Part shown: one piece after another, positions 1 to 11,223 of the stretch
Layout: each line of letters starts with the position of its first letter
Numbering within the stretch: the first letter of the stretch is position 1
Assembly (NCBI GenBank): GCA_958299035.1
Contig: CATQJL010000223.1
Span: 49,830,302-49,894,301, forward strand
DNA length: 64,000 nt
Direction of reading: 5' to 3'
From: Cylicocyclus nassatus
Taxonomy: Eukaryota > Nematoda > Chromadorea > Rhabditida > Strongylidae
The notes under the pieces: generated by a model
What the model was told of the DNA's origin: nothing
The model's input: the letters and a program-made list of their open reading frames with translations, nothing else
The model's database searches: none
Made by a program: the position numbers and the translations under genes

Positions 1-277
1 TTCTGGCAAACTCCTAAAAAATAAAGAATTTGCATAACGAGAGGTGACTTATAACACCGTCTGATTTGTTACATGATAATGCGGCGATGTACAAAATGTA
101 ACAGAGCTGTCGTTTAACGTCTGCAGCTCGATGATGCGACCGGATAGTTGCATAGATGTCTTTTAGCAGGCTGTGAGCGGATCAAGTTAGAGCCCTTTTT
201 GTTCAGGATTGTAAGTTTGAGGATTACAATGCGAGGAATTGTGAAGTGCAAAAAAATTTTTTTTATTGCTTTTCCAG
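1..277. repeat. Direct repeat X, left copy
   Basis: This segment is repeated in the same orientation, at high identity, at 62656-62935. Shared landmarks are a stretch on gcataacgagaggtgact and another on gcggcgatgtacaaaatg. The similarity stops in both copies right after a pyrimidine-rich tract ending in CAG (277 and 62935), which looks like a splice acceptor. Its identity is unknown. It is part of the duplicated material surrounding the histidine-rich peptide genes. Confidence 0.8.
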
Positions 278-534
278 CGATGAAGGTAAGAATATCGCAA
301 AATGTTTAGTGCAATAACTTTCACATTTTTTGTTTCATCACCATGTGCTCTCGTTTTCAATTATCTAATGTAATCAGCGCGCTTTTTTAGAGGTCTCAAC
401 GAGCATCTCTACAGAAGAATCTTACCGCATTTCTTTTGCATTGCAAGCATCCAGACAGATCAAATTTTTCTCAACTTATTACGTCAGCCTTCCCAGCGCT
501 AAGACTGCATGCAAATTCGAGGCTTCATTGATAC

Positions 535-790
535 ATGGCGTTCTTCAAATTCCCTCTGATACCTTCTTGCGTTAATGTTCATCTGCAGCACTTCTGGTAA
601 GTTGAGTTGTGATATCAATACATCCTCGACTAGACCTTCGTAAACTTTCAGTAAAAGCAAAACCCAGACACCATCATCCAACCGCCTTCAAAACTGATAC
701 ATCACCACCCTCTTAAGCCAATCCATCGTCCAAAGCCTCACCACAAAATTGGGCTCCATCGATGGTACCTCAAGCACTCCCTATGACAAA
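535..790 (+). pseudogene. Broken histidine/proline-rich secreted peptide gene
   Basis: This is a decayed member of the small peptide family found intact at 7093-7327, 8699-8937, 56210-56444 and 57815-58053. The ATG at 535 opens a signal-peptide exon (535-596) that is 62 nt long instead of 64, so a 2-nt deletion throws the signal peptide out of frame. The GT-AG intron (597-651) survives. Exon 2 starts at 652 and keeps a His-His-His codon run, then loses frame against the intact copies and meets a stop. The TATA box present about 55 nt upstream of the intact genes is not recognisable here. The boundary of the relic's 3' end is approximate. Confidence 0.75.
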
Positions 791-1148
791 TCTGACAGAT
801 ATTCTGCTGCATGTTTGATTTCGAAGTGGCAGAGCATTTGTGTTGTGTTATACTGATAGCTGGATAAAGCAAGCTGAAAATTCTTAGGGTGCTTCTCAGA
901 ATTTTTGCGGGTCCCAACCCCTAAAATCTGGGATGGGGTGTGGCGTCAGCCACGCTCCGAAAAATTTTTTTTACGAAGCTAATTTGATTTTTAAAATTTT
1001 TGAAAATTATTCTAATTGATTACAAAAATAAGCAAGTCTGTTGCGCATTTTCATAAGCCATATGAGTAATTTTCAAAAATTTCGCGACCCATTCTCGGGG
1101 GGGGGGGGGGGCTCTCGCCTCCCCCCCTCGGTCCGGCATTGATAAATA

Positions 1149-1942
1149 TTAGGTTGGAAACTAAGTTTTGCAACTGGTCTCGTAACTTCCCTCTCACTCA
1201 ACATGGCGCACTCAAATTTTGCCACTGCGTTGGTTACTATGTAAGCTATAAGCGCAGCTGCTGTCCTACCGACATCGCAGTGGGTTACGGTAGGTGCATG
1301 GTATGAGGGGGAAAAATCCAAAGTTTGACGGATTTGGCTGAAACTTGGCATAGGGGTGTTATCCGTCATGCTGATCACGAAAACGATAGTGAAATTGCGC
1401 GATAAGAAATTTTTGTAGGATTACTGTAGGCGTACGATTTGGGGTCTTACCCAAAACAAGGAAAAAGGCGTTGATTCAACAAATGAATGTGATATTCGCG
1501 TTTGGCAGGTCAAATAACCTTACCATGCAAAGTCTCGGCGGAATTTGAGCCTCGAACTCTTTAGTCATTGACGGTTGTCCCCAGTAGCTAGTGCGTACAT
1601 CGACTCGTTCGACTTTATGAGGACGCCAAATCTCGACATGTCCCTAAGTTTTGTTTCTTTCTTAATAGACCAAAGGAGGTTAACCTCCAGCAATAATTTG
1701 TAGACGAATCCGGATTACTGCGCATGGTCTAGGCTGCCAAAGGCTTCATTTTAGCTTGAAACCCCAAAAATTCTCAAATTTCAGTATATGCCTGAAGCTT
1801 TTCTATTTCGTGTTCAAAATTTAGACAATTTGTGCTCACTTGTAGCTGACATTGCCTTCTATATAATGCCAAAGTTTGAGTGCGCCATATCCAAAGAGAG
1901 TGAAGTTATGAAAGCAGTTGCAAAACTTAGTTTCCAACCTAA
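1149..1942. mobile_element. Mariner-like palindromic MITE 1
   Basis: This is an inverted-repeat element. The left end TTAGGTTGGAAACTAAGTTT matches the reverse complement of the right end that finishes at 1942, and TA dinucleotides flank both ends. Similarity continues inward for roughly 150 nt per arm, including a shared block around ATGGCGCACTCAAA. No transposase is visible. TTAGGTTGG-type ends with TA target duplication are the pattern of mariner-family elements. The short poly-G/poly-C tract at about 1097-1127 lies just outside it. Confidence 0.75.
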
Positions 1943-1946
1943 TATA

Positions 1947-2797
1947 TTAGGTTGGCTAGAAAGTTCTTGCGTAATTTAAACAAAATTCAATAACTCTTCA
2001 ATGACTAAACCTAAATTCACAATCTTGTTCTCTAAAAATATTAGAAGGCCTGCGCTCCATGAAGGATGTTCAAGCGCAAGATTTCATGAGCTAGCCCCCG
2101 AGAACGAAGCTCTCAAATATGGGTCTCCAAAATTTGCAATTTTGAGTTTGGTGCCAGAAAATCGCAGAGTGCCGCTAGCTAGCCGAAAAAAATCTGTAAA
2201 AATTACTTACACTGCAGAAGTCCATAAGTTACTTTGGAAGGCTTTGATCTTGCACGGTGAAGCAAAAACAAAAATTTCGTGAAATATTCATTTTGCGGAA
2301 AAAATCCACTCGCTACCATAGTTTTTCGGCAAAAACAACTTTTTACACTCCAAAAAACGTCGCAAGGTCCTAAGTAGGCAATATGCCTTATTTCTGGTTG
2401 CTAACTGTGTTTTTGTGGAAAAATTACATCGATAAGGGGATTTATCCTGTAAAATGACAAATTCCACAAATTTTTTGTTTTCGCATTTCCATGCGAGATT
2501 AAAGCCTGCTAAAATAACGTATGGACTTCTGCAGTGTAAGTAGTTTTTACAGATTGTTTTCGGCTAGCTAGCGGCACTCTGCGATATTCTGGCACTAAAC
2601 TCAAAATTGCAAATTTTGAAGACCCATATTTGAGAGCTTCGTTCTCGGGGGCTAGCTCATGCAATCTTGCGCTTAAACATTCATCATGGAGCGCAGGCCT
2701 TCTAATATTTTTAGAGAACAAGATTGTGAATTTAGGTTTAGTCATTGAAAAGTTATTGAATTTTGTTTGAAACGCAAGAACTTTCTAGCCAACCTAA
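1947..2797. mobile_element. Mariner-like palindromic MITE 2
   Basis: The ends TTAGGTTGGCTAGAAAGTTC (left) and its reverse complement (right, ending 2797) enclose two mirror-image arms of about 300 nt. The mirrored reading frames at 2001-2282 and 2509-2745 are consequences of this symmetry, not genes. TA flanks both ends, and the right-hand TA (2798-2799) is shared with the next element. Confidence 0.8.
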
Positions 2798-2799
2798 TA

Positions 2800-3389
2800 T
2801 TAGGTTGGTGCAAAAATTCTTTCCCACCAAATTCAAAAATTCATGACTTCTGAATTTTTCAACCGATTGGATCGCTCTTATTTCTTTATGAAAGATTAAA
2901 TCATGCTCTTTATAATGACACCTTAGATGCTTGCTAATGGTCATCTGTTTCATAGATAGGAGCGATAGAAGAAAATTAGTTAAAATTCGAATTTTCTGTG
3001 TAGGGTCATAAAAAATCGGAAACTTGCAACAAAAATCGGAGCAGCTGGTATTGTAGGTTCTTTTACCAGCTCTTTCTAAGAGTGCAAAGTTTGCGCGATT
3101 GAGGTCTCTATAAAAAGTTACATTTTCCCTGAACATTTTCCCCTTTTATATTGCTTGCTCGAAAATCGTAACTTTTCATAGAGACGCTCAATCAGCGCAA
3201 ACTTTGCATTGTTAGAAAGAGCTGGTAAAAGAACCTACAATACCGAGTACTCCGATGTTTGTTGCAAGTTTCCGATTTTTTATGACCCTACACAGGAAAA
3301 TTCGAATTTTGACTAATTTTCTTCTATCGCTCCTATCTATGAAACAGATGACCATTAGCAAGCATCTAAGGTGTCATTATAAAGAGCAT
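2800..3389. mobile_element. Mariner-like palindromic MITE 3, right end missing
   Basis: The element starts with TTAGGTTGGTGCAAAAATTC. Its arms around 2895-3136 and 3164-3389 are near-perfect reverse complements. The outer right portion, about 95 nt and including the terminal repeat, is absent. The sequence switches directly into the large palindrome at 3390, so the element was truncated or interrupted there. A complete relative lies at 15981-16599. Confidence 0.7.
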
Positions 3390-6300
3390 GAAGGGGTCGA
3401 AACGATTCGATAGTGCAAATCTCATAGGATATGGCGCAACTTTTTCCCGTTTTTATGTCTCGCCAATTTATTATTAAAACCATTGAATGACAGGCCTACC
3501 GTAGCCGCATTCGCATCAAACACCAATAAATCTTCGGAATTTGAAACTTCCAAAATGGTATTATGATTTAACACTAGTTTTTCAAAGCGAATGCGAGTTT
3601 ACGCAATCTAAATATCTAATTTCGATTTTTGCGGGTACAGCCCGGAACGCATTCGAAAATATGAATTATAATGATTTTAGTACTCTGCGTTGATACCACT
3701 GCTTACAAAAAAAATCCATTAGAAAGAGGATGAGCTGCATCGATTGACACTTGAGCTGCTAAGCGTTTGATGTTCTACGATGTTTGAGTTGACCAAGAAT
3801 TGGTACATCAATCAAAATTCTATTAGAAAATTTTGAGAAGTTTTGTGAAGGAGAAAAGAATTGTTTTGTATCTTGTAGGGTTTGCTCTAGTTACTCGTTA
3901 CTTGGGCTCCTTTAGAGGATTGATATAAAGATTTTGAAAAACAAAGTTGACCATTGCAAAAAGCATTGGTCGCAGATTTTGAGATTTTCCGAGAGCTCAC
4001 TGACTGGGCTACAATGATTTTAAAAATTTAGAAAGAAAATGAAATTCTGCATCCAGCGCTACCAGGACCTCTCAAACCTTATTCCATCACATGTGGCGTC
4101 CGTTTGAAAAAAGCGAAATTACTTTCGGAATGACTTAATACAGTGCTGGACATAATTATAGAGACACTCTAGAAATCGTCGTAATTTTCGTTCTTGTCAG
4201 TGAATCTGTCTGAAACTTTGCTGTATAGTGCGCATGTAAGCTTACCATAACTCCTCAGAACGGCTTCCAATCCCGTTGATTTCGAACGGAGAAAAATGGA
4301 AAAATTCGAAAAAGCCTGTTTCGCAAGCTGGACATAATTATAAAGACACCTGGCCTTTTCAAACATTATCGCATTCCTTGACTCCCAAATTTTTTTGTAG
4401 AGTTACATCCCAGAATATGAAACTTTTGCAGCACCTAGGACCTGTCATGCTACTTAAGGAAAGATGATCGTTGCATTTTTCGTTTCCAAAGGCATCAGAA
4501 GTCAAACTGCTTCAATAAACAACTGGTTTGAAGAATTTTCAAGCCCTTGTTCATTTCAAATGATAATTGTGGAGTCTACTGATCCTTCTGAATAGATGAG
4601 GTGAAGAGCGCTTTTGTAAACTCTGCGTAATCGCTGATTTTGACGGACAGACTCCAACCTCACCATAGGGTTGTCGCGCTTTTGCACTACAGAACTCGAG
4701 TTCCAATGTTCGTGAAGTGATGGAGTCGATTTATTACATTGTCTACATGGAGATGCAACTTTTGCAACAACTTTTAGATTTTTTCTAGTGCTGCAGTTGC
4801 CATTTAGATCTGAAATACTTTCAACGAAAATTCTATGCGGGCAGTAGATTCAACATAATCACAAATCTCACTATTTTATTCTCTGTTTCATGTCGCATTT
4901 TGCGCGGTAGCTGAGATCAGCAAGATTTTGAAGTTTCAAGCGGTCTCCTGCTCGATTTCTTGATTTGAGTTGGATATGATTGTGCAGGATGCTCCACTCA
5001 ACTCTCAACGGATGACAACTGCGGCTGAACCAGAATGTGCAACCCCGAAATTTTTTCCTGACTAGGCACACAAGTTTATTGTTGTACGTGCATTGTTGCG
5101 GCTACATTGCAGCGTTTTCTGTAGCTTGAAAATCGAGTTTTGTAGTGCAAAAGCGCGACAACCCTATGGTGAGGTTGGAGTCTGTCCGTCAAAATCAGCG
5201 ATTACGCAGAGTTTACAAAAGCGCTCTTCACCTCATCTATTCAGAAGGATCAGTAGACTCCACAATTATCATTTGAAATGAACAAGGGCTTGAAAATTCT
5301 TCAAACCAGTTGTTTATTGAAGCAGTTTGACTTCTGATGCCTTTGGAAACGAAAAATGCAACGATCATCTTTCCTTAAGTAGCATGACAGGTCCTAGGTG
5401 CTGCAAAAGTTTCATATTCTGGGATGTAACTCTACAAAAAAATTTGGGAGTCAAGGAATGCGATAATGTTTGAAAAGGCCAGGTGTCTTTATAATTATGT
5501 CCAGCTTGCGAAACAGGCTTTTTCGAATTTTTCCATTTTTCTCCGTTCGAAATCAACGGGATTGGAAGCCGTTCTGAGGAGTTATGGTAAGCTTACATGC
5601 GCACTATACAGCAAAGTTTCAGACAGATTCACTGACAAGAACGAAAATTACGACGATTTCTAGAGTGTCTCTATAATTATGTCCAGCACTGTATTAAGTC
5701 ATTCCGAAAGTAATTTCGCTTTTTTCAAACGGACGCCACATGTGATGGAATAAGGTTTGAGAGGTCCTGGTAGCGCTCGATGCAGAATTTCATTTTCTTT
5801 CTAAATTTTTAAAATCATTGTAGCCCAGTCAGTGAGCTCTCGGAAAATCTCAAAATCTGCGACCAATGCTTTTTGCAATGGTCAACTTTGCTTTTCAAAA
5901 TCTTTATATCAATCCTCTAAAGGAGCCCAAGTAGCGAGTAACTAGAGCAAACCCTACAGGATACAAAACAATTTCTTTTTCCTTCACAAAACTTCTCAAA
6001 ATTTTCTAATAGAATTTTGATTGATGCTACCAATTCTTGGTCAACTCAAACATCGTAGAACATCAAACGCTTAGCAGCTCGAGTGTCCATCGATGCAACT
6101 TATCCTCTTTCTAATGGATTTTTTTTTGTTTCCCTTTCGTGGAGTTTTCGCGTACAAAATCATTATAATTCATATTTTCGAACGCGTTCCGGGCTGTACC
6201 CGCAAAAATCGAAATTAGATATTTAGATTGCGTAAACTCGCATTCGCTTTGTAAAACTAGTGTTAAATCATAATACCATCTTGGAAGTTTCAAATTCCGA

Positions 6301-6446
6301 AGATTTATTGGTGTTTGATGCGAATGCGGCTACGGTAGGCCTGTCATTCGATGGTTTTAATAAAAAATTGGCGAGACATAAAAACGAGAAAAAGTTGCGC
6401 CATATCTATGAGATTTGCACTATCGAATCGTTACTTGGACCCCTTC
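3390..6446. repeat. 3 kb palindrome with Tc1-like ends in each arm
   Basis: Two arms of about 1.3 kb (about 3390-4697 and about 5131-6446) are reverse complements at very high identity. The peptide encoded at 4276-4467 plus recurs exactly at 5365-5556 minus, and that at 4169-4366 minus recurs exactly at 5466-5663 plus. The central 430 nt are not symmetric. Each arm contains an outward-facing ACAGTGCTGGACATAATTAT end flanked by TA (4141 and 5691), resembling Tc1-family termini, with a related subterminal block farther in (about 4328 and 5505). No transposase is recognised. It may be a foldback element or an inverted duplication of one. Confidence 0.8.
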
Positions 6447-6787
6447 GGAGAATTGATGTAAAAATTTAGAAAAATTGTAAAACTTGAGCATCTCAAAAAA
6501 CATGGATCACAGACTTTCGTAATTTTCCAAAAGCTCATTGATTATGCTGCAATAATTTACAATCATTAGAAAGAGGATGAAATTCTGCATCGAATGCTAT
6601 CCCCACGGGGGTGATCAGCATGCTCGATTACCCCCCTGTGCCAACTCCCAGCCCCGTAGCTCAAATTTTGCAAAAAATCGATAAAATCGATATCGATCAA
6701 TGACGAAAAGTAGCCTATGACACCCGCCGGGGCCCGAAGTGTATGTGTGCTAAGTTTGGTCCCGATCGGTTCAGAAATAGAATTTTC

Positions 6788-6838
6788 TATTCGGAACATA
6801 CGTACACACAGACATACATACATACAGACAAACAGACA
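6788..6838. repeat. Simple repeat tail (ACA/GACATA-rich)
   Basis: This stretch is built from ACAC, GACATA and CATA units. It follows a segment with GC-rich blocks (6600-6780) and resembles the repetitive 3' tail of a short retroelement. The source element was not identified. It interrupts the downstream module of the peptide gene at 7093-7327. Confidence 0.4.
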
Positions 6839-7092
6839 TTCAGCTTTATATATAAGATACTTCATTAACAACAATCTCGTAAAAGTCAAGACCAAAATGA
6901 CCGTTATACAAACCTTCAATTTCTATTTGAACGGTAAAAAGTTCTGAAAGTGATGAGTGCGTGTAACCATGTAGACTGGAAACTTTTGAAACACTTTATT
7001 CAACACTCATTATGGTACAAATACTCTGCCACTTTCGAAGTCAATCATGCAGCAAAGTAGTCCATCAAATGTATCACAGGAAGGCGCTTGAG

Positions 7093-7327
7093 CTAAAAGC
7101 GATGGCGCCTATGGTGAGGCTTCGGACGATGGAATGGCTTGGGAGGATGGTGATGGATCGGCTTGTGGTGGGGCGGCCTTGGCCTAGGATGATGGTGCTT
7201 GATCCTTGCTTCCACTGAAAGGATATGGAGGTTTAGTCAGGCTAGGCCGATTCTGGAACTTACCAGAAGTGCTGCAGATGAACATTAACGCAAGGAGAGT
7301 TATCAGAAGAATTTTGAAGGACGCCAT
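7093..7327 (-). CDS. Secreted histidine/proline-rich cationic peptide, copy C
   Basis: This is a two-exon gene on the minus strand: exon 1 7264-7327 (64 nt), a GTAAGT...TTTCAG intron of 49 nt (7215-7263), and exon 2 7093-7214 with stop TAG. It encodes 61 aa. Residues 1 to about 24 form a classic signal peptide (MAS, a Leu/Ile/Phe core, then CSTSVEA). The mature part of about 37 residues carries HHHPRPRPPHHKPIHHHPPK and then a PFHRPKPHH block ending HRF, so nearly every residue is His, Pro, Arg or Lys. A TATATAAG box lies at about 7382-7390, 56 nt upstream of the ATG, and AATAAA lies at 6995-7000. It is divergent to copy A, 1.37 kb away. I do not recognise a named family. Metal binding or antimicrobial activity is inference from composition only. 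Confidence 0.75.
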
Positions 7328-7381
7328 TATATAATACTTATTGGAAGACTCGAATTTCCACCAATCTGAGAGCTTAGAAGA

Positions 7382-7390
7382 CTTATATAG
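7382..7390 (-). promoter_or_regulatory. TATA box of peptide gene copy C
   Basis: CTATATAAG on the minus strand lies about 55 nt upstream of the ATG. The same element is at the same distance in copy D (56494-56502). Confidence 0.6.
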
Positions 7391-8643
7391 TAATTTACCG
7401 TATTGAAAAAGTTTTGGATTTGTCGAACACGGACACGTGTCAAACAAAAGTTATGGAAATTCTGGTTCTAGTAGATGTTCGTGAAAACATCGAAAATCTA
7501 ACCTGGTGACGTAATGTAATGATGAGCGAAAGATGAGGAAGCAAAAAAGCGTGGAAGTTTCTGGGATGCAACCTTTGCTGCGTTTCGGTCGCTAACTTTA
7601 TGTGAGAAATCAAAGAAAGGTTCAAACGACGACTGTGCCTCCAAAAACATTTCGAATACTAGATAATGATTGTACCTTTCACTTGCTGAGAAATCTCTCA
7701 AATAGTGTAGCTTCTAGCTAAAGTATCCTTTCTTGGAGATTTTACTTGTTGCAAAGGCGCAACTTCCTGGCTTCAAAAGCTTGATTGCCAGCCGCCAGTA
7801 CGCAGAGTTCAGCATTGTTTCAGGCATATAGTCCGTCGGAAAGTTGATATGCCGTAGTTGTATGGAGACCTACTGGGTTGCTCTTATGAGAGGAAGAACG
7901 ATTTTGGAATGCCGCCCTCAAAATATAACAACCGGCCATTAGCACTCTAAAACTGTTAAAATTTTTCTAGTAAGCAACTAAGAATTCTTTCCCTTTGCAG
8001 AATAAACGAAAATTTTGCAAATACCGTAGCGATTTTGCCTTGCTCATCTTTTAAGCCGTTATCCAACAGTCGATCCCTATAAATTCTAGTTTGCTGCGAA
8101 AAGAGTTGCAGCGAGATGCAAGTTTGACAGCTCGCGCTTCTTGTGCACAAACCTCAAAATTTGAGTGCAACAGCGGCTTTGAAATCGACACACTTCCCTC
8201 TTGTATGTTCCAAAACTAAAAATTTAGCCGTTTACAGCTTGACGAATTATAATCTTGAACCACTTGAGCAACCAACTAAGCCGAAGGCTGCTCAGCTGAA
8301 AACTTCATTTTGGATTCAACTGATATTATGATGTAACGGAATTGATAATGCCTTGATAGTTCTAGCACAAAGGAATCCAAGCGCAGGACGATTGTCACAT
8401 ATCAGGAACTTCAGTCAACGTCCTTTTTTATCTTAGAGGTAATCCAGTAAAGAGAAACACCGCAATGATCTGTGATAACTTCCACAATTTCATGTTTCGC
8501 CATCTTGATCGCTCACTGTTGATTAATCAGCCGACTTTTTGGAATGTTAACGAGTATCCCTATTAGAACCAGAATTTCACTACTCTTTTTTCGTTAAAGG
8601 TATCTTCAGTGGCAAATAAAACTTTTTGTCTAAAACAGTGAGA
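7391..8643. other. Shared intergenic region of the first peptide cassette
   Basis: This region separates the divergent genes C and A. It recurs at high identity between genes D and B (about 56503-57757). Frames such as 7498-7701 minus and 8143-8331 plus have counterparts in the second copy but no family similarity, start context or splice signals, so I treat the region as regulatory or spacer DNA. Confidence 0.6.
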
Positions 8644-8650
8644 TATATAG
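8644..8650 (+). promoter_or_regulatory. TATA box of peptide gene copy A
   Basis: TATATAG lies 55 nt upstream of the ATG at 8699. It is identical in position and context to that of copy B (57758-57764), followed in both by TGCAGTCAGCGCTG. Confidence 0.6.
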
Positions 8651-8698
8651 TGCAGTCAGCGCTGGGATTGTGTGCAGATTCGGCTTCATTAGAGGGTG

Positions 8699-8937
8699 AT
8701 GGCTTCCTTGAAATTTCTTCTGATAACTCTTCTTGCCTTGATGTTCATCTGCAGCACTTCTGGTGAGTTGTAGAATTGGTTTATTCTCGACTCAACCTTG
8801 ACCTACGTTTTGCAGTAGAAGCAAGGATCAAGCACCATCATCCTAGGCCAAGGCCGCCCCACCGTAAGCCGATCCATCACCATCCTCCCAAGCCAATCCA
8901 TCGTCCGAAGCCTCACCATTGGCGCCATCGCTTTTAG
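8699..8937 (+). CDS. Secreted histidine/proline-rich cationic peptide, copy A
   Basis: Exon 1 is 8699-8762, the intron (GTGAGT...TTTTGCAG) is 8763-8815 and exon 2 is 8816-8937 (TAG). The product is 61 aa. A signal peptide of about 24 residues with a Leu/Ile/Phe core is encoded by exon 1 plus the first codons of exon 2. The mature peptide starts RIKHHHPRPRPPHRKP, continues IHHHPPKPIHRPKPHHW and ends RHRF. By my count 37 residues contain 11 His, 10 Pro, 7 Arg and 4 Lys, with no acidic residue or cysteine. AATAAA is at 9030-9035. The only Trp in the family is here, where the other copies have Arg. Splitting signal and mature parts at a phase-1 intron is common in secreted peptide families. Function is unknown; metal, heme or membrane binding is inferred from composition. 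Confidence 0.75.
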
Positions 8938-9040
8938 CTCAAACATCTTCTTGTGATACATTTGATGGACTACTTTGCTGCATGATTGACTTCGAAAGTG
9001 GAAGAGTATTTGTACCATAATGAGTGTTGAATAAAGTGTT

Positions 9041-9625
9041 TCAAAAGTTTCCGGTCTAAATGGTTACATGCACTCGTCACTTTCAGAACTTTTTATCGTT
9101 CAATTAGAAAGTTCTTGAAGGTTTGTATGATGGCCATTTTGGTCTGGATAATTGTTATGAGATTGCTGTTAATGGAGTACGTTAAGATAAGTGCAGGCAA
9201 ACACAGGCTTCTGCCCGTAGCAGTTGAAAGTTGCGAATGTGATACTCGCTCTATAAAGTATAGCAAATGAAGGACGACATTCTGATACCCTCTGATGCGC
9301 CGAAGGCACTCCACTTCAAAGTCGAAGAGGCAATATGCTTGCGAGCCTTTGCACTGACTTCCTGGCGCCAGCTGATTCTCGCTGCTTTTATTCTTCTTTA
9401 TCATTGCAGTAACCCACTGCACCTCCGGTATTCAGCAGCGTAAATAAACGCTCATTTCAGAAGCTCACTATGTCATGCGTGTGATCAAAACAAGATTCTC
9501 AGATATACAGCTGCTCATTTTCAAGTCATTTGACAAACTGCTTTTCAACGTAATGGAATATTGCTCGCGCAATGCCTGCGTTCAAGTGTAGACCTTTGGA
9601 AGGTCGTGAATTTAGTCGGACGATC
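9041..9625 (-). repeat. Downstream modules of peptide gene (reverse copy)
   Basis: This is the reverse complement of two modules found downstream of copy D. 9041-9425 matches 55785-56100 and 61695-62015; 9426-9625 matches about 55250-55460 and 59720-59940. The modules lie on the 3' side of the peptide gene in each case, so gene and flank travelled together. Here the two modules are directly joined, whereas the right-hand copies have other DNA between them. Confidence 0.75.
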
Positions 9626-10643
9626 ATACGGAAGTGAAATACTTTGGCTCACTACGTTATTTTCTTTCTGCATAAACAAATATTAGGTTGGAACAAAACA
9701 CACTGAGGTGCCATTCGGAAGCAAAGCTCTACAATGTAAATTTCAAAGATTTTTGCCAAATTTTATCGACGCGGAGCTTGAAGCCAAAAATTAAAAAGAC
9801 CCATCTGCCCGAAAAATAGAAAGTCAATCATAATTCCGTTCAAAAAGTCCTGCAAACCAACTTGAGAGGTTCAGATAATAAGTCTTTGCAGTAGATATTC
9901 ATATGTACATATCTTGACTGAAAGTCGAGGAATTAAAACTTCTCTCACTTTTGCCGAAGTGATGCTGGGCTTTGCTGAGTTTCTCTCACATGGGTTTTTT
10001 ATGCCAAATTCGATATTTCTCTGAACTCAGCTGTTGTAAAAGGCTAAAAATTTACTGTTGTGCATTGAAGGTCTGTAGTACACAATTATCATACTAGTGT
10101 TTTGTAGGGTTTTCCAAAGGGAGTTATAATTTTTTTAGAACTTTTCAGGCAGTTTGGTCTTTTCACTTCTGGATTCTAACTTCGCGTGGATCAAATTTGT
10201 TACAAATTTTTGAACTCTTTCTCGTGAGCTTACTTTTCTCTAGCGAACGCGACTCCAGAACCTATATGGAGTGTAGGAGAAATGTGAGTTTTTGCGAGTT
10301 TTACCTGTTCCGGTAGACTTCAGTTCTAACCTAATAAAAAAGGGCAGAACAAAAGGATCGAGGGATGGATGAGTATGTTGCTCATGGAAGGTGTATTTTT
10401 GATTGAAACACCGCTAAGAATGTGAGCGAAGTGAATAAATATCAATCATTCTCACTTTTCAAAGGCGACAGTCGAACTTCAGCCACTTCAAATTTGAGTT
10501 GTGGTTTTTTCGTCAAATTTTTACGAGAGAAAGCATCGAACTCAAGATTATTTTTAACGATTGCTCATTTATTTTTTTACAGCTAGAAACAGTATGAGCA
10601 AGCCCCTTATATTTGCAAAGAAAAATTCTTCAGGTATGGTTGA
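9626..10643. other. No gene seen
   Basis: This is AT-rich sequence without convincing exons. A single mariner-like end (TTAGGTTGGAACAAAACACA) occurs at about 9688 without a partner. Confidence 0.5.
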
Positions 10644-10782
10644 CTGCACGGGATCGCCCGGACTGCGCGCCCTCGAGCGTGTCTCTTGCGCACTAACATA
10701 GGCATTCGCGCGCATAAGTCATCATAGTGCTCGTTCGATAGCCGCGTTGCAGCCTACAACAATCCCGGACGATTTCGTGCAG
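10644..10782. repeat. Short GC-rich inverted-repeat element
   Basis: The left end CTGCACGGGATCGCCCGGAC is mirrored, with three mismatches, by the right end finishing at 10782. The internal DNA is rich in CpG and in GCGC. It looks like a small MITE. Confidence 0.5.
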
Positions 10783-11223
10783 GCGACTTTACTAATTCAC
10801 AAGAACATTTTTTTGGTAGAAACTTAGCCTATGAGTACGAGCCTCATTGAGGAAAATTTGCCACCTGCGTTAGGGCAGTCTCATCCAGTAACCCAAATAA
10901 TTGTTTTTCTTTTGTGATATCGCGGAAATCCCTTTTCGAGAAAAAAAGGAACATCACTCTGTTCAGAGAATAAAGTCAGTCGATGACTGCATCTTACGAA
11001 TTCATTCTATCTAAATGTAGAACATTTAGATATAAAGGCTGCTGCATGACGAAGGCGGAATACCTTTGGGCGCGATTGCGGCTTTATTAGCCGCAGAGCG
11101 CGTGAGGCACAGGATTTACAACGTTGAGGATACGTGCGCGCCGTGTCCGCGCCCGCTCAACTAATACTACTTCTGCGCCTTCGTCATGCGGTAGCCTTTA
11201 CATAGATACTTTCGGAGCCACTG

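Noticed and set aside
2001..2745. Mirror-image frames sharing an MTKPKFTILFSKN start
   Set aside because: They are the two arms of a mariner-like palindrome, not a duplicated gene.
4169..5663. Identical 63- and 65-codon frames on both strands
   Set aside because: They are produced by the 3 kb palindrome; no start context or known domain.
7498..7701. Frame conserved in both cassette spacers (also 56612-56869)
   Set aside because: Conservation is explained by the recent block duplication; no start context or splice sites were found.
8803..9018. Frames antisense to the peptide genes (also 7012-7218, 56129-56335, 57880-58077)
   Set aside because: These Met-rich frames are the complement of the His/Pro exon; the sense strand has signal peptide, intron, TATA box and AATAAA.
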